Assembly: GCA_903821695.1 (NCBI GenBank)
Contig: CAIJLX010000061.1
Span: 1 to 33,305 of the forward strand
DNA from: an uncultured Alphaproteobacteria bacterium
GTDB lineage: Bacteria; Pseudomonadota; Alphaproteobacteria; Rickettsiales; CAIJLX01
DNA: 33,305 bases
Direction of reading: 5' to 3'
The notes beneath the pieces were generated by a model, which ran no database searches, had not been told where the DNA came from, and worked only from the letters and a program-made list of their open reading frames with translations. Numbering within the stretch: position 1 is the stretch's first letter; every line of letters starts with the position of its first letter. The translations under genes were made by a program, and so were the position numbers. Below, in pieces: positions 1-9,138 of this stretch.

Positions 1-74
1 GTCACCGCCTCAATAATCGGACGAATTTCAAGATCGAAAACCTCGCGAGACACAGGATATAAGCGCTTGTTCAT
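1..74 (-). mobile_element. IS5-like transposase, N-terminal 24 codons only (runs off left edge)
   Basis: Reverse complement reads MNKRLYPVSREVFDLEIRPIIEAV, typical of IS5-type transposase N-termini; GGGAGA ribosome-binding site upstream; IS terminal repeat adjacent at 118-137. Confidence 0.7.
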
Positions 75-117
75 GGCAAAAATCTCCCTTTCGCCATAAC
101 CTATATCATAAAAATAC

Positions 118-137
118 AGGTTTGTTAACAGTGCCTA
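118..137. repeat. IS terminal inverted repeat (5' end of left IS copy)
   Basis: AGGTTTGTTAACAGTGCCTA is the exact reverse complement of 33073-33092 at the 3' end of the right IS copy. Confidence 0.85.
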
Positions 138-533
138 AGCACAAAAGAGGGTGCAGCAAACACAGCAGAATCCTATTTTTCCCACAGACCAAGAAATGCG
201 ATATTTGTTCCAAAACCAGACACAACTTATCCTATCGGCATCATGAAAGATAGTTGTCAAAAGCTTGAAGATAATAACCAATTGCGTGATGGCGATGTCG
301 TGCTTCTTGGGCACACCCATCTTGCTATTTATGGTTTAGAATTCCAAACTGCAGGTGGCAAAAACGTCACAATGTATAATACGGGCGTTGGGTTTAAGGG
401 CGGTCACTTTGCACCATTAGTGATTCACACCGATCAAAGTGGCCAAGTCGCAACATATACAGATGGGAAACTAAAAATCCGAAATTTTGATCCTTTGCGA
501 ATTATTGCAAATCCGAACCAAACCAGCCGATAA
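138..533 (+). pseudogene. C-terminal remnant of a metallophosphoesterase-like protein, truncated by the left IS
   Basis: The reading frame is open from inside the IS end to the TAA at 531-533; contains DGDVVLLGHTHLAIYG...YNTGVG, resembling the GHTH/N-G C-terminal motifs of calcineurin-like phosphoesterases. Confidence 0.5.
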
Positions 534-539
534 AATACG

Positions 540-1142
540 TTAAGCCCGTTTGCGAAAATCTTCCATCGCGTGCTCAAACACATGCCAGGCGGAATAGAGG
601 GAGGCACCGAGGATTAAAACGGCGGCTATGAGGTCGGGCCAGCCGGAGGCGAAATAATAAACCAGAAACGCAGAGATGATGATGGCGAGGTTGAAGATGG
701 CGTCGTTGCGGCTGCAAAGCCAGACGGAGTGGGCGTTGGAATCGCCCTGGCGGAAGCGATAGAGCAACGCGGCGGAGGTCATGTTCACGCAAAGTGCGAT
801 AAAGCCGACTGCGCCCATCAGTGGCGCTTGGGGAATCATAGGGTGCATGAAGCGGTCATAAGCGGCGTATGCAACCCAGATGCCAACTACTAGCATGCCG
901 CCAGCATTGATGAGCGCGGCACTTGCGCGCCAGCGGAGGGATTTACCAAGGACATATAAAGAAATCGCATAGCTTGCAGAATCGCTGAAGAAATCGATGG
1001 CATCGGCCAGCAGCGCGACGGAGCCTGCCAAATGTGAGGCGAGGATATCGACGATGAACATGGTGAAGTTTAGGCCTAGGCAGAGCCAGAGGATTTTGCG
1101 GAAGATGGTGTCGTCTTTTTTATGTTCGTGAATATGTGCCAT
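540..1142 (-). CDS. Cation diffusion facilitator family transporter (short, no C-terminal cytoplasmic domain)
   Basis: LLADAIDFFSDSASYAISL (DxxxD motif), second TM motif SRNDAIFNLAII; 200 aa; start overlaps uppP stop (TAATG). Confidence 0.8.
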   Translation of the reverse strand: MAHIHEHKKDDTIFRKILWLCLGLNFTMFIVDILASHLAGSVALLADAIDFFSDSASYAISLYVLGKSLRWRASAALINAGGMLVVGIWVAYAAYDRFMHPMIPQAPLMGAVGFIALCVNMTSAALLYRFRQGDSNAHSVWLCSRNDAIFNLAIIISAFLVYYFASGWPDLIAAVLILGASLYSAWHVFEHAMEDFRKRA

Positions 1143-1945
1143 TATCTTGCAAGCAAGAATAGCAGCATCACGCCACCCAGGGCAATGCGGTAATAGGCGA
1201 AGGGTGCAAAGCCATGTTTGCTGATGAAATTGATCACGGTTTTGACGACGAATAATGCGGTGATGAAGGCGGAGAGGAAGCCGACAACGATGATGGTGGT
1301 ACCCTCAGAGGTTAGCTGGTGATAGTTTTTGTAAATATCAAATACCGTTGCGGCGAGCATGGTGGGGATGGCGAGGAAGAAGGAAAATTCCGTTGCCGCT
1401 TTGCGTTCTACTTTGAGCAAAACTGCGCCCATGATAGTGGCGCCGGAGCGGGAAACGCCGGGGATCATTGCAACCGCTTGGGCGAGGCCGATATAGAGCG
1501 GCAATAATTTCGGAAGTTCTTCGATGGTTTTATATTTGGGTTTGGTGTTGCGGCGTTCGATCCACAAAATCGCGATACCGCCAAGGATAAGCGAAATGGA
1601 GACGACATAAGGCGAGAATAATACGGTTTTGATGAAATCATGCAGCAATGCACCGAGCACCATGGCGGGTAAGAAAGCGAATAAGATCGCGCGGACAAAG
1701 TTCCGGGATTTTTTGCTTTTAGGCAAGGTGATCGCGACTTGCAGTAAGCGTTGGAAATAAACGACGCAGATTGCCAGAATTGCGCCCAATTGAATTACAA
1801 TTTCGAACACTTTACCGGAAGGGCCTTTGAAGCCCAGCAGATCGACCAGCAATATCAAATGGCCGGTGGAAGAGACGGGGATAAACTCGGTCAAGCCTTC
1901 GACGATGCCCAAAAATGCGGCTTGGATGAGGGTTAAAAGTTCCAT
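1142..1945 (-). CDS. uppP: Undecaprenyl-diphosphatase
   Basis: GIVEGLTEFIPVSSTGHLIL and PGVSRSGATIMGA motifs, 267 aa. Confidence 0.95.
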   Translation of the reverse strand: MELLTLIQAAFLGIVEGLTEFIPVSSTGHLILLVDLLGFKGPSGKVFEIVIQLGAILAICVVYFQRLLQVAITLPKSKKSRNFVRAILFAFLPAMVLGALLHDFIKTVLFSPYVVSISLILGGIAILWIERRNTKPKYKTIEELPKLLPLYIGLAQAVAMIPGVSRSGATIMGAVLLKVERKAATEFSFFLAIPTMLAATVFDIYKNYHQLTSEGTTIIVVGFLSAFITALFVVKTVINFISKHGFAPFAYYRIALGGVMLLFLLAR

Positions 1946-1948
1946 GAA

Positions 1949-2464
1949 TTACCTGAAATATGTTTGAAAGCCGATGGGGACTAGCCAGAGGAATACGAGG
2001 TTTGCGCCGCCGGTGGTCCACCAATAAAGCATCGACATAAAGAAGGAGCCGACACCTTCGTAACTGCCAGTATGGATTTCGAAGAAAAGGGCGAGGCCGG
2101 GTGATTGCAAGAAGGCGGCGATGATGACGTTGCCGGGCATAAAATAAAGCCAGCGTATCCAGGATAACACATCGCTGATGGTGAAAAACCCGTCGCGGTT
2201 GAAATCTAATGGTGGATGCCAATAGGCGTCTAGAAAAAGCGGTTGGGGAAATGTGGCGACAAAAACCAGTGTAATAAGATAAGAAATAGTAAGAAAAATA
2301 TTGAGGTCATAGGGCTGGAAAATCGCATCCCAGAAGCTGGTATGTTGGGTGGTGCGATATTGCTTTTGATAGATATAAGCCGGCTGTTTGTAATTTCTCA
2401 AAACAGGTTTCGGGGCGGGCTTGCGCTTGCTTTTCTTCCGCCAAAAATTTAAGTCTATCTTCAT
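1949..2464 (-). CDS. Hypothetical inner-membrane protein with an EF-hand/dockerin-like loop
   Basis: MKIDLNFWRKK... with several hydrophobic segments; DFNRDGFFTISDV loop; closely upstream of uppP. Start chosen at 2464; the track's 2494 start is an alternative. Confidence 0.6.
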   Translation of the reverse strand: MKIDLNFWRKKSKRKPAPKPVLRNYKQPAYIYQKQYRTTQHTSFWDAIFQPYDLNIFLTISYLITLVFVATFPQPLFLDAYWHPPLDFNRDGFFTISDVLSWIRWLYFMPGNVIIAAFLQSPGLALFFEIHTGSYEGVGSFFMSMLYWWTTGGANLVFLWLVPIGFQTYFR

Positions 2465-3263
2465 GTGGATCAAATCTCCTCTTATCATAAACAAGAAGCA
2501 ACTGATTTTTCTACTTATTTTTTGTGCTCTGCCCCTAAATGCACAGGAAGTTCAGGGGACGGTTACGTTTCATAATTCGGAAAAAGACCAACCGGTTCTG
2601 GAAACCCCTTTCCGCAAACAAGAAATAACCCCGCCAGTAAAACCAAAACTGCCGAAAGTGAATTCTCCAGCTGTGCCGGGTGGTGATGCCGAAACGGAGC
2701 AACCGGAAGAAAAACCAAACCGCCGTCCACTGGCCTCCCAACGCCGACCTGTATTACCGCCATTAGGGATGGAGGTTCTGGGGATAGAAGCGCCAAAGCC
2801 GGTGCCGGAAGGTCGCAAGCCGGTGAGTTTGATTGATGCCTCGCCGATTATATTTTCGCAGGGCGATATCGCGATTTATCCGTGGATGGAGAAGGAAGAA
2901 TATTTTGAAGATGATCCAACCAAAGTGACCATCTTACGAGCCCGCATTTTGCGCAATGAGCAGGTGGTGCTGCCTGATAATTTATCCCGCAATAAATTCA
3001 TGGAAGGCACCGGCGTACTCACCATTTTCCCCCGCACCCAAACCGCCGAAATTCCGCTGGATCGCATTTATTTCTCGCAAGATATGTTGTTCTTGGACGA
3101 AGAAGGCATCATCCGCCAGATGGTGTATAAAACCGAGGTTAAAGGCACGAAACCGATAGTCTCTAAAATGGAAGTCCGCTCCGTATTGCAGCTCAATGCC
3201 GGTAGTATTCACAAGCTCGGCCTAAAAACAGGCGACAAAGTAGCCATTCCGCCGCAGGTGTAG
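2463..3263 (+). CDS. Hypothetical secreted Pro-rich protein
   Basis: MWIKSPLIINKKQLIFLLIFCALPLNAQ signal peptide, then a Pro/Lys-rich linker and a conserved-looking C-terminal domain. Confidence 0.65.
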   Translation: MWIKSPLIINKKQLIFLLIFCALPLNAQEVQGTVTFHNSEKDQPVLETPFRKQEITPPVKPKLPKVNSPAVPGGDAETEQPEEKPNRRPLASQRRPVLPPLGMEVLGIEAPKPVPEGRKPVSLIDASPIIFSQGDIAIYPWMEKEEYFEDDPTKVTILRARILRNEQVVLPDNLSRNKFMEGTGVLTIFPRTQTAEIPLDRIYFSQDMLFLDEEGIIRQMVYKTEVKGTKPIVSKMEVRSVLQLNAGSIHKLGLKTGDKVAIPPQV

Positions 3264-3303
3264 TTAACAATTTGTTAACTTTCTTCTGTTATTATAAGCA
3301 CTT

Positions 3304-3639
3304 ATGCCGAATCAAGATTACATTCGAAAAGCACAAGAAGAGTTACAGCGTATCTTTGGTGAAGAGACGGTGACAATTGGCCATTATGAAGGGGATGATG
3401 GACGCTTTATTGCCACCAAAAGCGGCAAACTACGCCTTTATTATATTCTTAATTTTACTAGAGATTCTTCCTCATCTTTTTTGCCGCTTTCCGGAAATAT
3501 AGAAGAGGAGGATGGGCGGCGAGGGCTCCTTGCTGAAGCGGAAGATAGCGGTGAGCAACTGGCGGCTGAATTAGAAGAAAAATTAAATATAGTGAGCTTA
3601 AGTCAAGATGGTGGATCTGATATACTTTCGGAAACATAA
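3304..3639 (+). CDS. Hypothetical protein
   Basis: 111 aa ORF with ATG, no recognisable family; 3 nt before the next ORF. Confidence 0.45.
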   Translation: MPNQDYIRKAQEELQRIFGEETVTIGHYEGDDGRFIATKSGKLRLYYILNFTRDSSSSFLPLSGNIEEEDGRRGLLAEAEDSGEQLAAELEEKLNIVSLSQDGGSDILSET

Positions 3640-3642
3640 GAT

Positions 3643-4068
3643 ATGAGAACACTGATAGCCATTCCAGTAAAAATGTTAGCAAACAAATATGCTTTAAAAA
3701 AATTGGAAAAACTTACGCCTCTTTCGTTTCCTGCTATTGAGCATTTGCAAATATCAACTCGACATTTTTTTGAAAGACATGCTGGAAATTTAAGGGAACT
3801 TCGCCAAAAAACAGGGGAATACTGGACATTCAAACGCGATAAAAATAATGTAGAAAGTGGATTCTACCAACTTCATCTACCACATACGAATGATGTAACA
3901 GGAACATTAAAATTCATGGGTGAATTAGATATAAAAACGGGCGTTTTTTCTAAAAATATCCAAGATGCGGAGCAGAAACTGATGATTACTGCAGATTGGT
4001 ATGAAAATTCTGATTTACGGACTCTCCGTAACAAAGCCAATTTCCGGAAAATGGTTCAATTGGAATAG
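3643..4068 (+). CDS. Hypothetical protein
   Basis: 141 aa ORF with ATG, no recognisable family; closely follows 3304-3639. Confidence 0.5.
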   Translation: MRTLIAIPVKMLANKYALKKLEKLTPLSFPAIEHLQISTRHFFERHAGNLRELRQKTGEYWTFKRDKNNVESGFYQLHLPHTNDVTGTLKFMGELDIKTGVFSKNIQDAEQKLMITADWYENSDLRTLRNKANFRKMVQLE

Positions 4069-4119
4069 GCTACACAAACCAGATTGCGCCAGGAGAGGAG
4101 TTATGCAATTTTCTCCAGC

Positions 4120-5958
4120 ATGCAATTCCCACCCTCGTTTTTAGATGAAATACGGCAACGGATGCGGCCTTCGGCGGTGCTCGGCAAGGAATTGCGGCTG
4201 ATTCCTAAGGGGCGGGGGGAATTTATGGCGCTTTGCCCGTTTCATAAGGAAAAATCGCCCTCGTTTAGTGTGAGTGATGATAAGGAATTTTACCATTGCT
4301 TTGGCTGTGGGGCACATGGCGATGTGATTCGATTTACTATGGAATTTCAGAAGCTTAGCTTTCCGGATGCGGTGACGCAATTGGCGGCGGAGGCAGGGCT
4401 TCAACTGCCGAAAGAAGAGACGGTTCAGCAGAAACAATATCGCGAGCGGGCGGATATTTTGAAGGAGCTGATGGAGTGGTCGGCTGCTTGGTATCAGGGG
4501 CAGTTGCAAAGCCGGGCAGGGGCGGAGGCATTGCAATATTTGAAGCGGCGGTCGCTCTCCGATGAGGTGATTGCGGAGTTTCAGCTGGGTTATGCGCCCG
4601 ATAGCCGGGATGCGCTTAAAACCTACCTCATGAGTAAGGGTGTGGCGATTGCGGATATGGTGGAAGCCGGGATGTTGATTCAGCCGGAACAGGGCGATGC
4701 CTATGACCGATTCCGCGGGCGGGTGATGTTCCCGATTACGGATGTGAAAAACAAGGTGATCGCGTTTGGTGGGCGGGCTTTGAAGGATGAGCAGCAGCCG
4801 AAATATCTGAACTCGCCGGAGACGCCGTTGTTCCATAAAGGCCGCCAACTCTATAATTTCGCCCGTGCGCGAGCGGCGGCGAAAACGGAAAACCGGATGG
4901 TCGTGGTCGAAGGCTATATGGATGTGATTGCGCTGCATCGGGCGGGGATTCATAGCGCTGTTGCACCACTGGGGACTGCGCTAACGGAAGATCAATTGCA
5001 ACGTTTATGGTCGGTCGAGCAGGAGCCGATTTTGTGCCTGGATGGTGATGCGGCGGGCTTGCGGGCGATGCAGCGGGCGGTGTTTTTGGCTCTGCCATTG
5101 CTCAAGCCTGGGCACTCGCTGAAGGCTGCATTTTTGCCGGAGGGGAAAGATCCGGATGATCTGCTTAATGCCTCTGGCCCATTGGCGTTGATGCAGTTAA
5201 TGGAGAAAACGGAACCACTGGCCGAAATGGTGTGGCGATTTGAGTCACAGCGTTTTTCGCTCGGTACACCGGAGCAACGGGCGGCACTCGAAAAGGCAGT
5301 GTTTGAGCGGGTCAAAGGCATCGATGATAAAACGGTGCGTGAGCATTATCAGCAATTCATGCAGGATAAGCTCTGGCAGCTAAAACGGAGCAAAAAACAG
5401 ACGGGGCAGGCGAAGGATTCGGTGGTCGTGGTGTTGCCGATGATTTCCACCTCGCCCAAACGTGAGCAGCTCGAAGGTGCACTTGTCTCATTGGTACTTG
5501 ATGCGCCCAAGGTGTTGTTGCATGGGGAAGTGGAGGAAGCCTTCGTTACGCTGGAGTGTGGCAAACCGGAGCTGAACCAGTTGATTGAGGAAATGCGTAA
5601 CTATCTGGAATCTAAGGATTTTTTTGCTGGCTCCGCTGAAGATCAGGCCGAAATTGCGGAAAACTTGGCGGCGGGCCTTGAAAAAATGGGGTTCGGTGCA
5701 TTACTTAAATCTTTAAAATCACAGAGATTTGTTGACAAAACAAAGCTCTCTAGTGCAGAAACATTGACGCTTGCGGTCTGGCGCTATCTTTTGGTGGCCC
5801 GTCAGGCGGAGCAGATGACAAGTGAATATGAGCAGGCCGTGCGTGAATGGTGGGGAACAGATCCGGAAAGAGTCGACGCTTTCCGTCAGCAGAAGGAATC
5901 AATCGATTCTGCCGCTGTTAAAGCCCGAAACGCATTGGAACAATGGCTTGAAAACTAA
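4120..5958 (+). CDS. dnaG: DNA primase
   Basis: Zinc-binding CPFHKEKSPSFSVSDDKEFYHCFGCGAHGDVI, TOPRIM VVEGYMDVIALHRAG and LDGDAAG. Start moved to the ATG at 4120 because the track start at 4084 is TTG. Confidence 0.97.
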   Translation: MQFPPSFLDEIRQRMRPSAVLGKELRLIPKGRGEFMALCPFHKEKSPSFSVSDDKEFYHCFGCGAHGDVIRFTMEFQKLSFPDAVTQLAAEAGLQLPKEETVQQKQYRERADILKELMEWSAAWYQGQLQSRAGAEALQYLKRRSLSDEVIAEFQLGYAPDSRDALKTYLMSKGVAIADMVEAGMLIQPEQGDAYDRFRGRVMFPITDVKNKVIAFGGRALKDEQQPKYLNSPETPLFHKGRQLYNFARARAAAKTENRMVVVEGYMDVIALHRAGIHSAVAPLGTALTEDQLQRLWSVEQEPILCLDGDAAGLRAMQRAVFLALPLLKPGHSLKAAFLPEGKDPDDLLNASGPLALMQLMEKTEPLAEMVWRFESQRFSLGTPEQRAALEKAVFERVKGIDDKTVREHYQQFMQDKLWQLKRSKKQTGQAKDSVVVVLPMISTSPKREQLEGALVSLVLDAPKVLLHGEVEEAFVTLECGKPELNQLIEEMRNYLESKDFFAGSAEDQAEIAENLAAGLEKMGFGALLKSLKSQRFVDKTKLSSAETLTLAVWRYLLVARQAEQMTSEYEQAVREWWGTDPERVDAFRQQKESIDSAAVKARNALEQWLEN

Positions 5959-5968
5959 AGGATAAGAA

Positions 5969-8434
5969 ATGGCTAAAAAACCAATTTCATTAGGCAAAAC
6001 ATTCTCTGCCTTCGCCGAAAAAATGCTGGGTGGCGGGAAACCTGCTGCCAAAAAAGAAGCAGCACCTGCTGCTAAAAAAGTGACGCCTGCCAAAAAAACC
6101 GCTTCCAAAACTCCGACGAAAGAAAAAATTGTGAAAAAACCAGTCTCCAAAAAACCTGCTCCGAAAAAAGCCGTTGCGAAAAAACCTGCTCCGAAAAAAC
6201 CAGTTGCCGCAAAAAAGCCCGCTCCTAAAGTGGCTGCGAAAAAAATAATTGCCAAAAAACCGGTCGCAAAAAATGCACCTGTTAAAAAACTGGCACCTAA
6301 AAAACCAGAAGCGAAAAAGAAAGTAGTGGCAGCGCCTGCGAAGAAAGCAGTGGCGCCCGCGAAGCCAGCTAAAAAGGCAGAAAAGCCAACGAAGCAGCTT
6401 CCGCTTGATTTAAAAGCATTGAAAAAAGAAAAAGCGCCTAAGGCTGAAAAAGCAGCGAAGGCAGTAAAGAACACTGATCCTGCTGTTCCAACCACGAAAG
6501 AAGAAAAAACCGCGGATGCGGCGCTTTCGAAAAAACTGATGGCGATGGGCAAAGAAAAAGGCTTCGTCACGTTCGATGATTTAAATTTGGCACTTCCGGC
6601 GGAGCAAATTTCGGGTGATCGGTTAGATGGAATCATCTCAACCCTTTCGGATGCTGGCGTGAATGTAGTTGAAAAAGAAGATGGCGGCTTTGACGAGGAA
6701 GAAAAAGCAGTTGAAGAAGAAGTCGAAGAAACCGCGGTAGTTGCAACCGCCAGCCGTACGGATGATCCGGTGCGGATGTATTTGCGCGAAATGGGCAATG
6801 TCGAATTGCTTTCGCGTGAAGGTGAAGTGGAAATCGCAAAACGCATCGAAGAAGGCCGTGATTTGATGATGGGCAACCTTTGTGAATGCCCAGTCACCTT
6901 GCGCGCATTCATGAGCTGGTATGATGAACTGGCGAGCGGTACCACACAACTGCGCCAGATTATTGATTTGGACGCAACCTATGCCGCCGAAATGGGCCCT
7001 GAAATGATGAACGCTGTCGGCATGGCACTGCCATCTGACGTTGAGAAAAACGAAGAGCCAGAAGAAGTAGTTGAGGAAGAAGAAGTTGCAGAGGAAGAGC
7101 TCGACGAAAACGGCCAGCCAAAACCAAAAGCCATCGAAGAAGATGATGAAGAAGATGGCGGCGGCGTTTCACTCGCGGCGATGGAAGAAAAACTGATGCC
7201 GAAGGTGATGGAAAACCTGGATGCCATCTGCAAAATCAGCAAAAAAATCTTAAGCTTCCAAGAAAAACGCTTGAGCGCAGCATTGGCCGGCAAGCCGATT
7301 CTCGATTCGCAAGCGAGCAAAGATTATAAAAAATTGGTGAAGCAATTGCTTGATTTGACCATCAACGTGCGCCTGAACCCGCATAGCGTTGAGGATTTGC
7401 TCGAGAAACTCTATAGCGCGAACAAACGCCTGATGACTTCGGAAGGCAAATTGATGCGTGCTGCGGATTATCATCGCCTGAAACGCGAAGAATTCATGAA
7501 GCTCTATATGAACCGCGAATTGGAGCCGGGTTGGGAAGAAGCAATTGCGAAAGACAAAGTAAAAGGTCTGGCTGATTTCTTGGCGCGCGAAATGGATGAA
7601 ATCCAACGTCAACGTTTGGAAATTCGTTCGGTTGCAGAAGATATGGGGGTGGATATTGCGGAATTCCGCCGTCTTGTACTGAACGTGCAAAAAGGCGAAC
7701 GCATGACCAACAAAGCGAAGAAAGAAATGATCGAGGCGAATTTGCGCTTGGTGATTTCGATCGCGAAAAAATATACCAACCGTGGTCTGCAGTTCCTCGA
7801 TTTGATTCAGGAAGGAAATATCGGCCTGATGAAAGCGGTCGATAAATTCGAATATCGCCGTGGTTATAAATTCTCGACCTATGCGACCTGGTGGATTCGC
7901 CAAGCGATTACCCGTTCCATCGCGGATCAGGCACGCACCATCCGTATTCCGGTGCACATGATTGAGACGATCAACAAAATCGTTCGTACCAGCCGCCAGA
8001 TGCTGCATGAAATGGGCCGCGAGCCAACGCCGGAAGAATTGGCAACCAAGCTCGTGATGCCAGTCGATAAAGTGCGCAAAGTAATGAAAATCGCGAAAGA
8101 ACCCGTCTCGCTCGAAACCCCAGTGGGTGACGAAGAAGGCAGTTTCTTGGGAGACTTCATCGAAGATAAAAGCGCGATCCTACCACTCGATGCGGCGATC
8201 AACGGGAACTTACGTGAAACCACCACGCGTGTGCTTTCAAGCCTCACACCACGTGAAGAACGTGTTCTGCGTATGCGCTTCGGTATCGGCATGAACACCG
8301 ACCATACTTTGGAAGAAGTGGGCCAACAATTCTCGGTAACACGCGAACGTATTCGTCAGATTGAAGCGAAAGCTTTGCGTAAACTCAAGCACCCAAGCCG
8401 CAGCCGCAAATTGCGCGGGTTCTTGAATAATTAG
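5969..8434 (+). CDS. rpoD: RNA polymerase sigma-70 factor RpoD with Lys/Ala/Pro-rich N-terminal extension
   Basis: Region 2 [20 protein letters not shown], region 3 REPTPEELA, region 4 [24 protein letters not shown]. Confidence 0.98.
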   Translation: MAKKPISLGKTFSAFAEKMLGGGKPAAKKEAAPAAKKVTPAKKTASKTPTKEKIVKKPVSKKPAPKKAVAKKPAPKKPVAAKKPAPKVAAKKIIAKKPVAKNAPVKKLAPKKPEAKKKVVAAPAKKAVAPAKPAKKAEKPTKQLPLDLKALKKEKAPKAEKAAKAVKNTDPAVPTTKEEKTADAALSKKLMAMGKEKGFVTFDDLNLALPAEQISGDRLDGIISTLSDAGVNVVEKEDGGFDEEEKAVEEEVEETAVVATASRTDDPVRMYLREMGNVELLSREGEVEIAKRIEEGRDLMMGNLCECPVTLRAFMSWYDELASGTTQLRQIIDLDATYAAEMGPEMMNAVGMALPSDVEKNEEPEEVVEEEEVAEEELDENGQPKPKAIEEDDEEDGGGVSLAAMEEKLMPKVMENLDAICKISKKILSFQEKRLSAALAGKPILDSQASKDYKKLVKQLLDLTINVRLNPHSVEDLLEKLYSANKRLMTSEGKLMRAADYHRLKREEFMKLYMNRELEPGWEEAIAKDKVKGLADFLAREMDEIQRQRLEIRSVAEDMGVDIAEFRRLVLNVQKGERMTNKAKKEMIEANLRLVISIAKKYTNRGLQFLDLIQEGNIGLMKAVDKFEYRRGYKFSTYATWWIRQAITRSIADQARTIRIPVHMIETINKIVRTSRQMLHEMGREPTPEELATKLVMPVDKVRKVMKIAKEPVSLETPVGDEEGSFLGDFIEDKSAILPLDAAINGNLRETTTRVLSSLTPREERVLRMRFGIGMNTDHTLEEVGQQFSVTRERIRQIEAKALRKLKHPSRSRKLRGFLNN

Positions 8435-8510
8435 GAACGCATGCGTTCCGTGTCCTGGCGAAAGCCAGGTCCAGTTTTTGGTTGCTGCATACCGGCTTTC
8501 GCCGGTATGC
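8435..8510. repeat. Cluster of palindromes after rpoD (REP-like and/or terminator)
   Basis: GAACGCATGCGTTC (8435-8448), CCTGGC-GAAA-GCCAGG (8454-8469), GCATACCGGC-TTTC-GCCGGTATGC (8487-8510). Confidence 0.75.
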
Positions 8511-8517
8511 GTAGTAT

Positions 8518-9084
8518 ATGAAAGAAAAAGTCCTAATCATCTACGCCCATCCGAATCCAAAAAGCTTGAACCACGCGATATTGGAAGCAGTGACTTCTGC
8601 GCTGATTGCTCGTGGTGCGGAAGCGCGGGTGCGGGATTTATATGCGATGAGGTTTGACCCTGTGTTGCGGGCAGATGAATTAGCTGATCGCCACAAACTC
8701 TCACCCGATATTGCAGAGGCACAAGCGGATGTAAGCTGGGCAGATACGCTGATATTTATTTATCCGATTTGGTGGACGGATCGCCCAGCGATTTTAAAAG
8801 GCTGGTTCGACCGTGTGTTCACGAATGGTTTTGCTTTCAGCACCAAAGGCGGCTGGAGAGGGTTATTAAACGGACGCAAAGCTATCGTCCTTCAAACCGC
8901 AGGTGGCAGCGAAGAAGAGTTGAAAAAAATGATGCAGCCAGCCATGGATAGGGTGATGAAAGAAGGCACATTCGGTTTTGTTGGCATTACGGATGTTACC
9001 ATTAAAACATTTTACAGCGTGGTTTCGCAAAGCGAAGCGGAGCGGCAGAGAATACTCGAAGAAGTTACAGCGATTATCCGATAG
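8518..9084 (+). CDS. NAD(P)H dehydrogenase (quinone)-like flavodoxin-fold oxidoreductase
   Basis: VLIIYAHPNPKSLNHAI ... DTLIFIYPIWWTDRPAILKGWFDRVFTNGFAF. Confidence 0.88.
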   Translation: MKEKVLIIYAHPNPKSLNHAILEAVTSALIARGAEARVRDLYAMRFDPVLRADELADRHKLSPDIAEAQADVSWADTLIFIYPIWWTDRPAILKGWFDRVFTNGFAFSTKGGWRGLLNGRKAIVLQTAGGSEEELKKMMQPAMDRVMKEGTFGFVGITDVTIKTFYSVVSQSEAERQRILEEVTAIIR

Positions 9085-9138
9085 CATATTTGTCATCCTG
9101 CGAATCGCTTTGCGCCCACAGAATAACGGCCTAGTAAT

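Noticed and set aside
3263-3279. GTTAACA-ATT-TGTTAAC palindrome as an IS remnant
   Set aside because: Shares only the short GTTAACA core with the IS ends and no transposase sequence; more likely an operator or weak terminator.
4141-4953. 270-aa minus-strand ORF opposite dnaG
   Set aside because: Fully antisense to conserved dnaG domains, with Arg/His/Pro-rich noise composition.
5899-6945. 348-aa minus-strand ORF opposite rpoD
   Set aside because: Shadow of the Lys/Ala/Pro-rich rpoD tail; composition (Phe/Ala/Gly runs) is the complement of AAA/GCx codons.
9088-9135. TGTCATCCTGCGAATCG... as a third Pho box or repeat
   Set aside because: Single TGTCAT without a second repeat or spaced -10; looks like a decayed intergenic repeat.
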